Shown here piece by piece: positions 21,735-32,004 of a stretch of 50,509 bases of DNA. How positions within the stretch are numbered: the stretch's first letter is position 1; each line of letters opens with the position of its first letter. Under the pieces are notes generated by a model, which was not told the origin of the DNA, searched no databases, and saw nothing but the letters and a program-made list of their open reading frames with translations. A program made the translations under genes and the position numbers. The stretch spans positions 1-50,509 of the forward strand of contig BBXU01002350.1 of NCBI GenBank assembly GCA_001598975.1. Reading direction: 5' to 3'. This stretch comes from Parachlorella kessleri. Taxonomy: Eukaryota > Chlorophyta > Trebouxiophyceae > Chlorellales > Chlorellaceae.

Positions 21735-23292
21735 GCCAAATGACAGCGGTGCGATGCTTGAGTTCAGGGCGGTACATACGGGGGTTAGTTCTCCCCAGAA
21801 CTCAGTGTAAATAGTGTGACGCCTTTGTCGCTACAGGGGTTGCAGCAGCACGTCAGAGCAGGGCGGTGGAGCGGCAGCCGCTGCTGGTGAGTCATTTAGG
21901 CACCGCCAGGCCTGGCCTGGCCAGGGCGGGTTGTGGGGAGGAGGTGGGAGCGGGGGGGCCACATAAGACATCACGGATACGGATACCTTAAGGACATAAG
22001 GGCAAGCTTGTCTTTCCCCCTCACCTTCCACCTGCTGCTGTGCATGCTGGGCCAGCCCCTGGAGAGCACCTCAACCTCCCCGCCGTGGCCCCACACCTGC
22101 AGTCACCCACCCCACCATGTCGTTGCGTGCCAAGTGCTTCACCTTGCACTCTCTAAGCGGGTTGCCAGTGCACCGGCACCCCAGCAGCTGCACCCCCTGC
22201 TGTGCATTGGGCTGGGACAGAAAAGCTGGTGGCATGTTCTACAACTCCAAGGTTCACATGTTGCAGTGCACAATACAGAGGTGCTCAAGCTATAGACCCC
22301 ATGCTAATACGTGTGACCTGCTGATGGGTGTGGCACATGCGTGAGAGGAGGGCCCTATATCATGTGCTTGTGTACTGCCAGAATTAGATGATATTAGCAA
22401 CCATTCGTGCATGTATGGACAGATTATAAGCGAAGCCCAATAGACGACATGGACCCACTGCCAGACAGACCTTGCTATCTTTGAGTACTTCATGTGCCCG
22501 GTCGGCGGTAGAGATGTGCTGCAAGGGCACATTAAAGCGCTGCGAGCCCTGCACGGAAGGGGCAGCTAGGAAGCATGTTCATGTCCATGGTGGCAGGTAG
22601 TGTGCACAGAGAGCTAGGGACGAACTGCACTGACAGGCCTGAATGCAAGTATGTGATGCAAGAGTAGGAAAATTTTGATTCATGACCCCCAGCAAATACT
22701 GAACCCCTCCAATAGGACTGCTTGTTCCACATGCCAGGCTAGGGGCCCTCAGGGCCATGAGCTTCCCTGGTGGCTAGCATTCACGGAGAAACCTACAGGC
22801 ATCCCCATGTGATATGCTGACAGAGATCCAGGGCAGACATTCTGCAAGCCACCCACCAGTTGGAGCTGGATGGTCCACGTGGGCCGAGGCAGCGAGACCT
22901 GTACTGTACTGCACTGTACTGCCACTACTTGGCCCCACTGTCCCCAGCCGCCCTGCCCCTCCCAGCGGACCAGCATGCCGTGCAGGAGTGACAGGGGAGG
23001 CAGGGAGCAGCGAGCCGCCTCCGCTGCAGCGAGTGCATGTAGCTTGTGTGACTGGCTTTGCAAGAGTCCTGCCTGCTTTTGAGAGTCCTGCTTGTTGGGG
23101 TGGCCGAAACTTAATGCCGGTCAGGCCAGCATGCATAGCGCGGGGCTTGCATGGGGAAAATGCACGCTGCCTGGGTTGGTCGGCATGTGCAATCACCAGC
23201 CAGTAACCACTGGGGACACTGACTGCCGCCTACCTATCAGTCCAAGGGAAGAAGGAGGGACAATTATGCAACATGCTCGCTAGGAGATTCAC
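21735..23292. other. Poorly resolved region between two low-complexity minus-strand genes
   Basis: Should hold 5' exon(s) of the large gene and 3' exon(s) of the next. One candidate 3' exon is minus about 23032-22910: the acceptor CGCTGCAG gives EAARCSLPPLSLLHGMLVRW in the phase required by the exon ending at 23293. A plus-strand piece at about 21843-21888 has splice-like borders but no convincing continuation. A copy of the dispersed repeat lies at 22586-22650. Confidence 0.4.
22586..22650 (+). repeat. Dispersed short repeat, diverged copy B
   Basis: Begins CATGGTGGCAGGTAGTG, followed by CACAGAGAG and CTGACAGGCCTGAATGCA, the same block order as the 26-kb copies but more diverged. Confidence 0.55.
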
Positions 23293-25391
23293 CTTGGAGG
23301 GCCGCTTCCAGCGGTAAATAATCTGTGAGCGCCTCGCGGCCCACCGCAATCCGGCGCAGGTTGTCGTAGTTGCATGCTGCCCGCTGAGCCCTGGCAGCTG
23401 ACTCCGACCCTGCCTCAGGGACAGGCCGCGGGGCCGCTGTCCCTGCCTCAGAGATTGGCCGCGCGGCCCCTGCCGCAGCAGCCGACCCAGCTGCAGCGGC
23501 AGTGGCAGCATGCGCCGGGTCGCCTGGCAGCTGCTGGCCCCCCTGCTGCTGCCGCTGCTGCTGCCACTGGGGAGCCGGCGGGACTGGCAGCGACTGCGAG
23601 CGGGGGTGGGAGCTGCCAGGCGGCCCTTGCTGCTGGGCAGGGCATGCCACTCCCCAGGTGGAGTGTCTCGGCCCTGCCGCTGGCTGCTGCTGCTGCTGCA
23701 CATCTGACGTGTCTGCTTGGGTCTGCAGCGACTCCCGCGCGCACTGTGCCCGCTCCAGCTGCTGCCGCTGGCCCTGCTGCTCCTGCTGCCGCTGCTGCTT
23801 GGCGGGTTGAGATTCAATCGACACCGCCTGTGGACATGCCTTAATATCAACCCGCGCAGAGGTGGACTCCCGCCCTGACACTCCCCTCCCTGGGGCTCTA
23901 GCCTCTGGCTGCTCTTTCCCGCCACCCAGCTGCTCTCCCCCACTCGGGCCCCTGCTCCTATCACGCCCGCCTGCCACAATGGGGGCACTGTTGCTGCGGG
24001 CCAGCTTCGGGATTGGGAAGGGCCTGACGCCAGCAGGCTTCGTGGCACCCAGCTTCCCCACTATGCTATCGCTGTTAAGATGGGCAGCCTGGGGGTCGCC
24101 CTGCTCGGCCTCACCCACGCTTGCTGCAGCGGCTCCGGCAGTGCCTGAGTTTTGCTGGCCGGCTGGCGGTACTCCTCCGGAACCCAGGCTGGCCTTTCGG
24201 ATCTGCTGCCGCCGCACCAGCAGCGGCATGTCCTGCAGCACGTCGTCGCCGTCTGTGTCCTCCTCACCAGCCGCGCTGCTTGGAGGCGCCACACCAGCAG
24301 TGGCTGCAGCTTGCCGCACCAGCAGCGGCAAGTCCTCCAAGTCCTCCTCTACACCCACACTGGCCCGTCGGCTCGCCTGAGACGTGCCAGCAGCAAGTGC
24401 TACACCTGCAGCTGCTACAGCCTGTATCCCTTCAACTCTCGCCATCCCTGCCGCCACGGCCGCTGTTACTACCACCCTGCCACTCTCCTGTTGGCTCCCC
24501 AGCCCGCTCTTACTGCTGCTGTCGGAGGCCTTGTCAGAGCCTGCCGGGGGCGCCCCACGCTGCAGCAGCCTCATGGCAAGCGCCAGGCTGCCCCCGCTGC
24601 TGCCGCTGCCCCTGCGGCCGGCGCCGCATGTTATGGCAGCCCCTGCTGTGGCACCCGGCTGCAGCAGCGCCCCTGAGCCCTGGGCACCTCCTCTGCGCTG
24701 ACTGTCCTCGGCAATAGGAGGTATTACTGTTATTGTTGTGGCGGCGGTGGCTGCAGCAACATGAGACCCTGCAGTAGGAACCTGGCTTATGTAAGCAACC
24801 GAGCCGCCAGTATTGCCTGTATGCCTTTATTGCATGCACTACCTGCAAGCCCAGCCGTGAATATAGACAATCCGGGGTATATGGCTTACTGCCGGCGCAC
24901 AATTGCAGCCCAGGCAGGTAAGTCAGTGATGCCTTTCCTCCGCCACCAGAATTTAAACAGGCTTGAGCAACAGAGTTGGTTGCCATAAAGTTCCTGGGCT
25001 AGGCATCATATAAACCTTAACAAATCAATATTATGACGACCAACGTATTTTCCCACAACATGCCAGCTCACTTGCGTTATTGCCGTGATTCCTCATACAG
25101 GACCAGGACTAGCGCTCAACCAGGTGGAGCTCTTCACCCACCTGCTTCTTCAGGCTCACCCTCCTCAGAGTCCTCATTGAAGCTGAAGACGTCCTTGAGC
25201 ATGTGTCTGTGCCTTTTGGGTGTACGCTGCCCAGACTTGGGCGTGCGCTGTCCAGACTTGGGCCTCTTGTGGGCACTGCCACCAGAGTGTGAGCCACTTA
25301 GCTTGTTGCAGAACCCAGGGTGGCCTTGGGGTTTATCACAGAGCTCGCTGCGCTGGCACTGCCCACTGCTCCCGCTGCCCGCTGGCTGCAT
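23293..25391 (-). CDS. Low-complexity protein with a Cys/His motif and duplicated PLLVR motif (3' end unresolved)
   Basis: Not recognised. Two in-phase exons: 25391-25142 (ATG at 25391) and 24768-23293; the second ends in a donor (CAAG|GTGAAT), so more C-terminal sequence follows. The first exon has a small Cys/His motif, CQRSELCDKPQGHPGFCN, that may bind zinc, then a tandem basic repeat (KSGQRTPKSGQRTPKRHRH) and an acidic tail (NEDSEEGEPEEA). The second exon has two related acidic motifs, EEDLEDLPLLVRQ and DDVLQDMPLLVRR, about 35 residues apart, then Gln/Ala-rich disorder and a structured end, NYDNLRRIAVGREALTDYLP. The TP-rich basic and acidic make-up suggests a nuclear protein (inference). 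The ATG could be internal if an exon lies upstream at 25.5-25.7 kb, where SAIDMVAGGLKKAQQ reads on the same strand. Confidence 0.55.
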
Positions 25392-26280
25392 AGTGACTGT
25401 GACAGATAGGAGGTGCTCTTGCCGTCCTCAGGGTATACAAGTAATTGCTGGCTTGGCAGGCAGCGAAGTTTGGTGCACTGCCGCATCAGTCGGTGGGGTG
25501 TGGACGGTCCAGGGTCTGGCCTGCGGCAAGGATATGCGAGCACAGAAGCAGATGACAGGTCCAAATGACAATAGCGTCGTCTGACGAGAGCAGCAAGCAC
25601 GCTGCTGTGCCTTCTTGAGGCCACCTGCCACCATGTCGATGGCACTTCTCACTAGGGCAAGTGCAGCAGACCCCCAGTTGGCAACTTCGCGAGTGCACGG
25701 TGCGTAAACTCACAGCAACGCCTGGGAGCGACGTAGGGAGCGAGTCCGACCATCAAGTCACCCAGTTCACTCAGGGAAGCTTTTAGCCAGCCACAGCTAG
25801 CTTTCATTACCATCGAGTTGCTTTGGCCATGCCATTTTATATAATGAACTCATGACTTGCGTTAAGCTGGCTAGGGCACCTCTCAAACATCGTAAAGCTC
25901 CCGCCAAAGGCCGATACAGCTCACCCCTCCGTCAGCAGTGCTCACCCGTCTGAGAGCCTGTATGATGTAGCATAAGGCTTGGAAAGAGTGGAGGATAGAT
26001 TCCGAGCCTCGCAGAGCTGTGTATGAAGCTCCATGGCGACAGGGTTATCTTGGCGCTCGCGCCTTTTCAGCAGCCAGGGTGGCTGGTAGAGAGTCAAGTC
26101 ACTCTTACCTAGTGATAATGACGTAATTCACATCACAAACTGATGACTGGATGCATGGGGTGCCTCGCCAACTACGTTGTAGTTAACCTTGGATGGCCTT
26201 GCATGGCGTGTAAGGGATGCTCTGTAAGGTGCCCTAGTCAGTCAATTCCGTTGACGCAGCTAGTCAGATTTATTTGTGAA

Positions 26281-26344
26281 TGGTGGCAGGTAGTGCGAAC
26301 AGAGGTTGGGGAGAGTCGTCTCCGGTGACGGGACAGGGCTGGAG
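26281..26344 (+). repeat. Dispersed short repeat, copy C
   Basis: Starts TGGTGGCAGGTAGTGCGAAC and ends near GACAGGGCTGG; same order of blocks as the neighbouring copies, with a changed middle. Confidence 0.7.
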
Positions 26345-26365
26345 AAACATGATGGCATACTATTA

Positions 26366-26431
26366 GCATGGCTGGCAGGAAGTGCGAACAGGGAGTGAGT
26401 TAAGCTGGACTGACAGGGCTGGATGCAGAAT
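26366..26431 (+). repeat. Dispersed short repeat, copy D
   Basis: Preceded by TATTA and starting GCATGGCTGGCAGGAAGTGC; contains GAACAGGGAGT, CTGGACTGACAGGGCTGG and ATGCAGAATG. Confidence 0.75.
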
Positions 26432-26560
26432 GTGCCTGAGTCTATGTCGAGCTTTGCCCAGCTTTGCCCTTCATACCAACAAGATGGCAATGATGGCAAG
26501 GTGCCATTCTGACGGCATGCTGTTAACGGGTGACCTCGGTTACCAAAGTAAGTGTATAGA

Positions 26561-26620
26561 GCATGGGTGGCAGGTAGTGCGAACAGGGAGTAGAGGTGTG
26601 CTGGACTGGACTGGCAAAGT
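26561..26620 (+). repeat. Dispersed short repeat, copy E
   Basis: Starts GCATGGGTGGCAGGTAGTGC, then GAACAGGGAGTAGAG and CTGGACTGGACTGGCAAAG. The 11-mer CAAAGTAAGTG flanks it on both sides (from 26544 and from about 26614), which may be a target duplication or part of a larger tandem unit. Confidence 0.75.
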
Positions 26621-27219
26621 AAGTGAATAGCTTGTGCCCCCCTTTCTGATGCCTGCTTATTGGCGCAGCAGGCCCATGCCACACTACTGTCTGTCCCCTT
26701 CCTGTCACTTCCATTTCCATCTTAAAGTACATGGGTCAGTTTCCTTCTACACCGGAGGGTGAGGTGATAGGGAGGGATGCACAATGCATCACATTGCTTT
26801 CTGAGCACCTATTACATGGACTGATCCAAGGCTCATGCAGCTTTCACACTGTCACAGCTCATAGCTTTCAGCCTGCTCTGCACAGCTTAGCCCATGCTGC
26901 CTGCAATCATGGAAGCAGAAGCACCAGTGTCTGTCCAGCCACCCAGTATCCTTTTCACAGTGCCACCGTTCGGGACAACATCTCCAGATCCCGGTCTCAA
27001 CTTGTAATAGCTACGGCTGCCCGACAAGCTGCCAAGGCTTTAGCCGAAGCTAGTCTCATCTACAAGGCATAACCCTGGCAACCATCGGGAACTGCCCTGC
27101 GATTAGCAGGCGCTTACCAAGGCAACATCCTGCCTTCGCCCACCCTGAATGCGCATCCCCGGCAAAGAACATCGCAGCCATCATCAGCCTAGTCCACAGT
27201 TGCGCCCAGCTCTGCCCAC

Positions 27220-30200
27220 CTTAACAACCGCTGCAGCGCTGACCATGCCAGCTCCTGGTCCCCTTGGCAGCGTCCCCTCAAGGCCTCGGCAGAGGCACTG
27301 ACCGCCTTGGCAGGCACTAGCAGGACCTCTGGACAAGTCAACAGGTAGTCTCGCAAAGCCGAGGCCTGGTCGAGGCCTGCAAGGGGGATGGGCGGCTAGA
27401 GGGAGTTACCTACGACATGTTTTGAAACGATTTTAACTCCAAGGGGGAGCTAGCCACGACATGTTTTGAAACGATTTTAACTCCAAGGCTTACTGCGGCT
27501 CAGCAAGAACAGACTGGCAAGGCTTGTTGTCATGTGAAAGCCAGAGCAAGGGAAGTATGTGGCACGATGTGGTGCAGCCCAGGGAAGTTACTGCATGCTC
27601 AGTGGAGCTGTCAGACCCAACTCCTTGCCTACAAAGGTGTGCACTGTGTGTGTGAATACAGTAGGCAGCCACACACATATAGCCAAGCAGAGCTGTTGCT
27701 GCCTCCAGCTGCTGGTGAACTGCCCTGCCCAGCCACATGCCTGCTTCCAGCTGAAGCGCCTTGACTCGGCTTTCAAGGGCGCGGATGTCAAGGCCTGCGG
27801 CTATGACGAGCAGCCGGGCCGCCGCAGGAGTGGCACGCTGCTGCAGATCCAGCTGGTGAGCCAGCCATGCCACTCTCTGCCTGCAGGGGATTCAGAAGTA
27901 ATGCATCTAATGAGCGCAGCATACAGGGCCATGGCAGGAGGTTGGCCTGACAGGGCAGGCGTGCAGGCTGCGCTTGGCATTGCACAGCAGCATGGGAAGC
28001 ATAGCGGTTGTGGATGATGCTCTTTGCACACTTCTTTACCCCAACACTTCTCAACAAAGGAGGCAAAGTGGCCATGGTCTGCAGTGACCTGCGTGCATTG
28101 AGCAAAGCAGCCAGCGCACCACAACCCCCCACCCACCATTCCACGCCAAATCATGCACAGCACGCTCCCAAACATCGGCACCCGCTGTAGGCCGCTGCAG
28201 GCCCCCTGCCCACCAGCGCCAGTGCGCATTATTGCAGGGCCCGACCGCCTGGCAGACACTCACCCACTGCCTGAGACACGTACCGCAGGTTCCTAACTCC
28301 CCGGCCTACAAGGGCCTGCGGGTGCTTGCGCAGCGCCGGCTGCAGCAAGCCACAGAAGTGCCGGTCCCAGCTGATGGGGCCGGTGCCGGCCACAATGTCG
28401 CCAGGCACTGGCAGGTGAGGGTTCACAACCAGCCTGCAGGCATGGACAAAGGTGAGCACGACATACCGTGGGCATGAAGCGAAATGGCAGTATAACGTAA
28501 GGGGGTGGCAGAAGCAGCAGGAGCTCAAACAGGACCTGAGCTTGGTCCTGCCCAGGGAGAATTACTGGAACCTGCGCTTATCGGTAAGGGATACCCCTCC
28601 CCTCACAAGCCCGCCCTGCACCGTGCAGTGACAACGCTTCATCCTCCTCCTGGATAGCGCAGCATACCACAAGTCGTGAGCACCCTTCTGGATTGCACCC
28701 GTGGCTGGCCCGCATTATATAATGGACGCCACGCACCGGCAATATATAACATGCCCACCTGAGCAGCTCGTGGATCTTGACCTTAAGTGCATCTCTGTCC
28801 AGCGCCAGCAGCCGTGGCTCCCTCACAAGCGTAGCCGCAAGGCTGCCTTCACCCTCCAGCTCTTGCTTGGTCGCCCAGTCGGTGCTGAGGTGCCAGCGCA
28901 GGCGCCGAGCCAGGGTGGCAGGCTCGCTTGTGTAGGTGGTCAGCAGGCCTGCAGAAGAGGGCGGCACACAGCGTGGGCGTGGCAGCCCCAAACTGTGCCC
29001 TCCCCTTGCTACATTGGTGGCCCCACTTGTTTGGGAGTCCCGGCAGCAGGGTCAGGTGGCAGTACGTTGCACAGACTAGACTAGAGTAAGAATCGCACTT
29101 GCTGTGTAGCCCAGTTGATGCTGGTCATGGCCCGCTCGCCGGCAGGAGGTAGAAAGTGGCCTGCAAGTGGAGGGTGCTGTGAGGGTTTCTGACAGTACTC
29201 CCCCCTGAAGCTCCCTTACAGAGTCTGGAAGGTAACAACTCCTGACCACAGAAGTAGCAGCTCGCCCTCGCAGGGGCCTCTGCTGGCCACCGCTCAAACC
29301 TGCCTAGAAGTACTCTTGTGCCAAGGTCAGCTAAATGACCCTTCCCCTTGGCACCACCCCACAATGTGTTTTAGGCTTTGAAAGTTACTACAAGCGCACA
29401 AAACTGTACTGTTAAACACTTATGTCAGCTTGAATGCCTATTTCCCTAGACCCCACCAACAAAATGCTTGTATGGCCCATCCACACCAGGAGAGTCGGCT
29501 GTCATCTTGACTTCAGACACACTCAAGACCAAGCCCCAACAGCCACCCACCTCTGCCGAGCCCAGCCGGTCCCACCCACCACGGGGGTCGTATGCTGCTT
29601 TTTGACCAGGTTGAAGAATACCCCAACTCCCACCCAGGCACACATTGATACCTAAAGACCGATAAATACCACTCCACCCACCAGGGAACTTGACTATTGC
29701 CTGAGCAGCCTGCCTCCGTGACATGCCGCACTCGCTCCGCAGGGCTGGCAGGATGCACACCCCGCTCCACCCAGTCACATGCTGCGACCAGCGAGGAAAG
29801 ACATCAGACCCTTGACGAGCAGCAGCGGCGGGGAAGGCACTCATGCAACGTATTAAGCATTGCGGCCAGTGAACATGCACTACGGCCAGTATCAGAACGA
29901 TGCGGTATACATGCGACCGCTTTTTCCAGTGTTGGGAGCAAAGTAGCACAGAATCCCAGTCAAGTAAACAAGGCGATGACAGCACTGGCAGAATATCAGG
30001 CCCACAGGCCCACGAATGCTGCTGAATGCCGACCCCTGCAGCACAAGCCAGTTGGACCTGGAAGCAGCGGGAGAAGGGTTCCCCTTTGAACCTCAGGACC
30101 AGGGCTTCCAGCTGGGCAAGAGTGAGGTCTGCTTCCTCTAGTAGCAGCTGCATAGCGCGCACCTCATCTTGCAACAACACCTGCATGAGTTAGTATGCAG

Positions 30201-31081
30201 GCACCCCTGCACTTGAGCGCGAAAATGCGCAAGCCCTGCACGTTGTCTCGGTGGCGTAATTTGGACAAAGCGAATGCACATGCATCTCAGCTGGGAGCGG
30301 CACATAGTGCAGGAGGCAATGCCAACATCATGCGGTGCGGCCATCTGTAACATCTGGTTGGTTGCACAAGCGCGTGATCCCAGCCTGACCACTTCGCATC
30401 TCAGGAGTGTCAAGGGAGAGATAGTGGGGTTCCAAGATGCAGTGCAAAATCCAGGGTGTCAGCAACCGGCAGACAGCAAGCATAACATCCGGTCTTGGGC
30501 CAAGAGGCCGGTATGGAGCCAGAACCGCCAAGATGCAGCTAACCCAAACAACTTGCAACCTATATGCTCTCACAACCAATATAGGCAACGGACTAAGCCC
30601 ATTCCTGCCTGCACTTGGCAGCACCCCGAACCCGCCCACCTCAGCTGGCTGATGGCCCCTTTCTGCTGCCGCCTCCAGCCCCAGCCGCTGGCACAGGCTT
30701 GCTAGCCTCTCTAGTTCTGCTTCGTTGATGTTACTGCTGCGTGACGTGGACAGCAGTGCAACTGGGCCACTGCTGCTGGCCGTGCTGCGGCAGGCCAGCC
30801 TGTTCAGCCGGCTACAGCTCACGGGGAGGCAAGCTGGTAAGAACAGGGAGTCTCTGCTGTTGGGGGCGTGGGGCGCCGTGGGGTCGGTCCAACACGATAT
30901 TTGTTGCTGCCTGCTAGTCACCTTGGAGAAGAGCCCCTGCAAACAGCTTGTATAGGATCACTCACGGTTTCATCCGCACTAGAGTCAATGACTCTACCCA
31001 CTGGGATTTGGGGCTCGCCTGTATCCAGGGCTGCCTTGCATGTGTCACGGCATAGCTTTGTATGAACAGCGGTAGTACCAT
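27220..31081 (-). CDS. mTERF-family protein (organelle gene expression factor), 3' end unresolved
   Basis: mTERF proteins bind nucleic acid through stacked helical repeats and act in transcription, splicing or translation in mitochondria or plastids. In-phase exons (minus): 31081-30966, 30811-30640, 30180-30058, 29781-29682, 29160-29099; then 28948-28759, 28433-28284, 27880-27741, 27376-27220. The fifth-to-sixth join does not fit in phase, so a small exon is missing or one border is wrong. mTERF-like repeats: ILPALRSECGMSRRQAAQAI, LVREPRLLALDRDALKVKI, LQPALRKHPQALVGRGVRNL, RVAWLAHQLDL, LESRVKALQLEA, ALRDYLLTCPEVLLVPAKAV. The first exon starts at ATG 31081 and continues into an Arg/Ser-rich stretch (RLACRSTASSSGPVALLSTS) typical of an organelle targeting peptide. 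The donor at 27740 is GC type (GCAG|GCATGT). The final exon, after 27220, was not found with certainty. Confidence 0.82.
27412..27488 (+). repeat. Short tandem direct repeat in an mTERF intron
   Basis: A 33-base unit (ACGACATGTTTTGAAACGAT, then TTTAACTCCAAGG) occurs at 27412-27444 and again identically at 27456-27488, with a related GGGAG spacer; overall period 44 bp. AT-rich against its GC-rich surroundings. Confidence 0.9.
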
Positions 31082-31212
31082 GGAGAGTTGAGCGTGTGTC
31101 GTTTATACTTCAGTCGTATTAAAGAACTGGTGCAGGAAAGATCCCTTTTTTCCAAGACTCCTTCGGCATTCGGATAGGTCCACCTAGACGTAATGATGAC
31201 ACATTCGTTTCT

Positions 31213-31240
31213 TGTGTGTGTGTGTGGGTGGGGGGGGGGG
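31213..31240 (+). repeat. (TG)n-poly(G) compound microsatellite
   Basis: TG repeats followed by 11 G, closely similar in layout to the array at 4461-4485. It lies about 130-160 bp upstream of the mTERF start codon. Confidence 0.85.
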
Positions 31241-31839
31241 CTTCCCTGGAAGGTTTCGAAGTTATCACCCCGCTTCAGGGCAGCGGTCATTGGCTGCAAA
31301 CCTGTCAAGCACACTGAATTTTACAATCATGCCAAAGCAGTCAAGCATAACCATCCAACCAGCCAAGATGCCCTCAAAGCATGCAGCCACTAGCCATACG
31401 GCATCCACGCCTCACTGTAAGCGTCATTCCCGAGGGCAACAATTTCAGCTCAGAATGAATAACCATCCCACGCTCATGTGAAAACCTGTGCAAAAAGATA
31501 GTAAGGCACCACCTTTCAAAACCACCTCAGATGAGGCTAAACAGAGGCAGCAACCCAGACCTTGGACGTCTTCTTCTCATCGAGCCTCATGAATACCACA
31601 GTGCCACGGAACTGGTCACAAAACTCCTGCTCATGGACCTGAAACGAATCATGTTGGCCTACACAACCTTATCTGAACATTGCAACGAAAGTTCACTACC
31701 CTGGCTTAACCACCAAAATCACTTTCACCGGCACCCTCGCAAAAGCTGCTGCTGAACGCTTCTGCCAAAGCAGAGGCTGCACTGCTTCTGGTAAACCCAA
31801 AGCGGGTCCTTCAATGAAATGCCTACAGTCTCCTTGCGA

Positions 31840-31844
31840 TTACA
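31840..31844 (-). terminator. Candidate TGTAA poly(A) signal of the NUMOD3-motif gene
   Basis: Minus-strand TGTAA about 160 nt after the stop codon of the gene ending at 32005. Confidence 0.4.
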
Positions 31845-32004
31845 GGAACGAAATTGTCGCTTTATGGCCCTGGGGCCCCTTCCTAAGCCTCGGTAGCCAG
31901 CCTTGGTACACCCCACAGCCTCCCTACTCCCGCATACCACCGCCATGGCAATCTGGGAGCTCAATGTACACGCCAGAAATGCTCGCCACTGACTTGGACG
32001 GCTG

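Larger units (their letters stand above)
25392..27219. other. Repeat-bearing intergenic region
   Basis: About 1.8 kb with no supported gene. It contains three copies of the dispersed repeat at 26.28-26.62 kb. Short open frames on both strands across these copies are repeat-derived (peptides such as SLFALPATHA recur in the minus strand). A possible upstream exon of the neighbouring gene lies at about 25.6 kb, and the unresolved last exon of the mTERF gene may lie at about 27.1 kb. Confidence 0.5.
31082..32004. other. Intergenic region between the NUMOD3-motif gene and the mTERF gene
   Basis: Both flanking genes are on the minus strand, so this is the 3' UTR of one and the promoter of the other. 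It holds a (TG)n-poly(G) microsatellite. I see no coding frame with family resemblance; several short frames read through but lack composition bias. Confidence 0.5.

Noticed and set aside
26260..26682. Minus-strand open frame with repeated SLFALPATHA-like peptides
   Set aside because: The peptide repeats only reflect DNA repeat copies C-E; there is no start, splice or family support for a protein.
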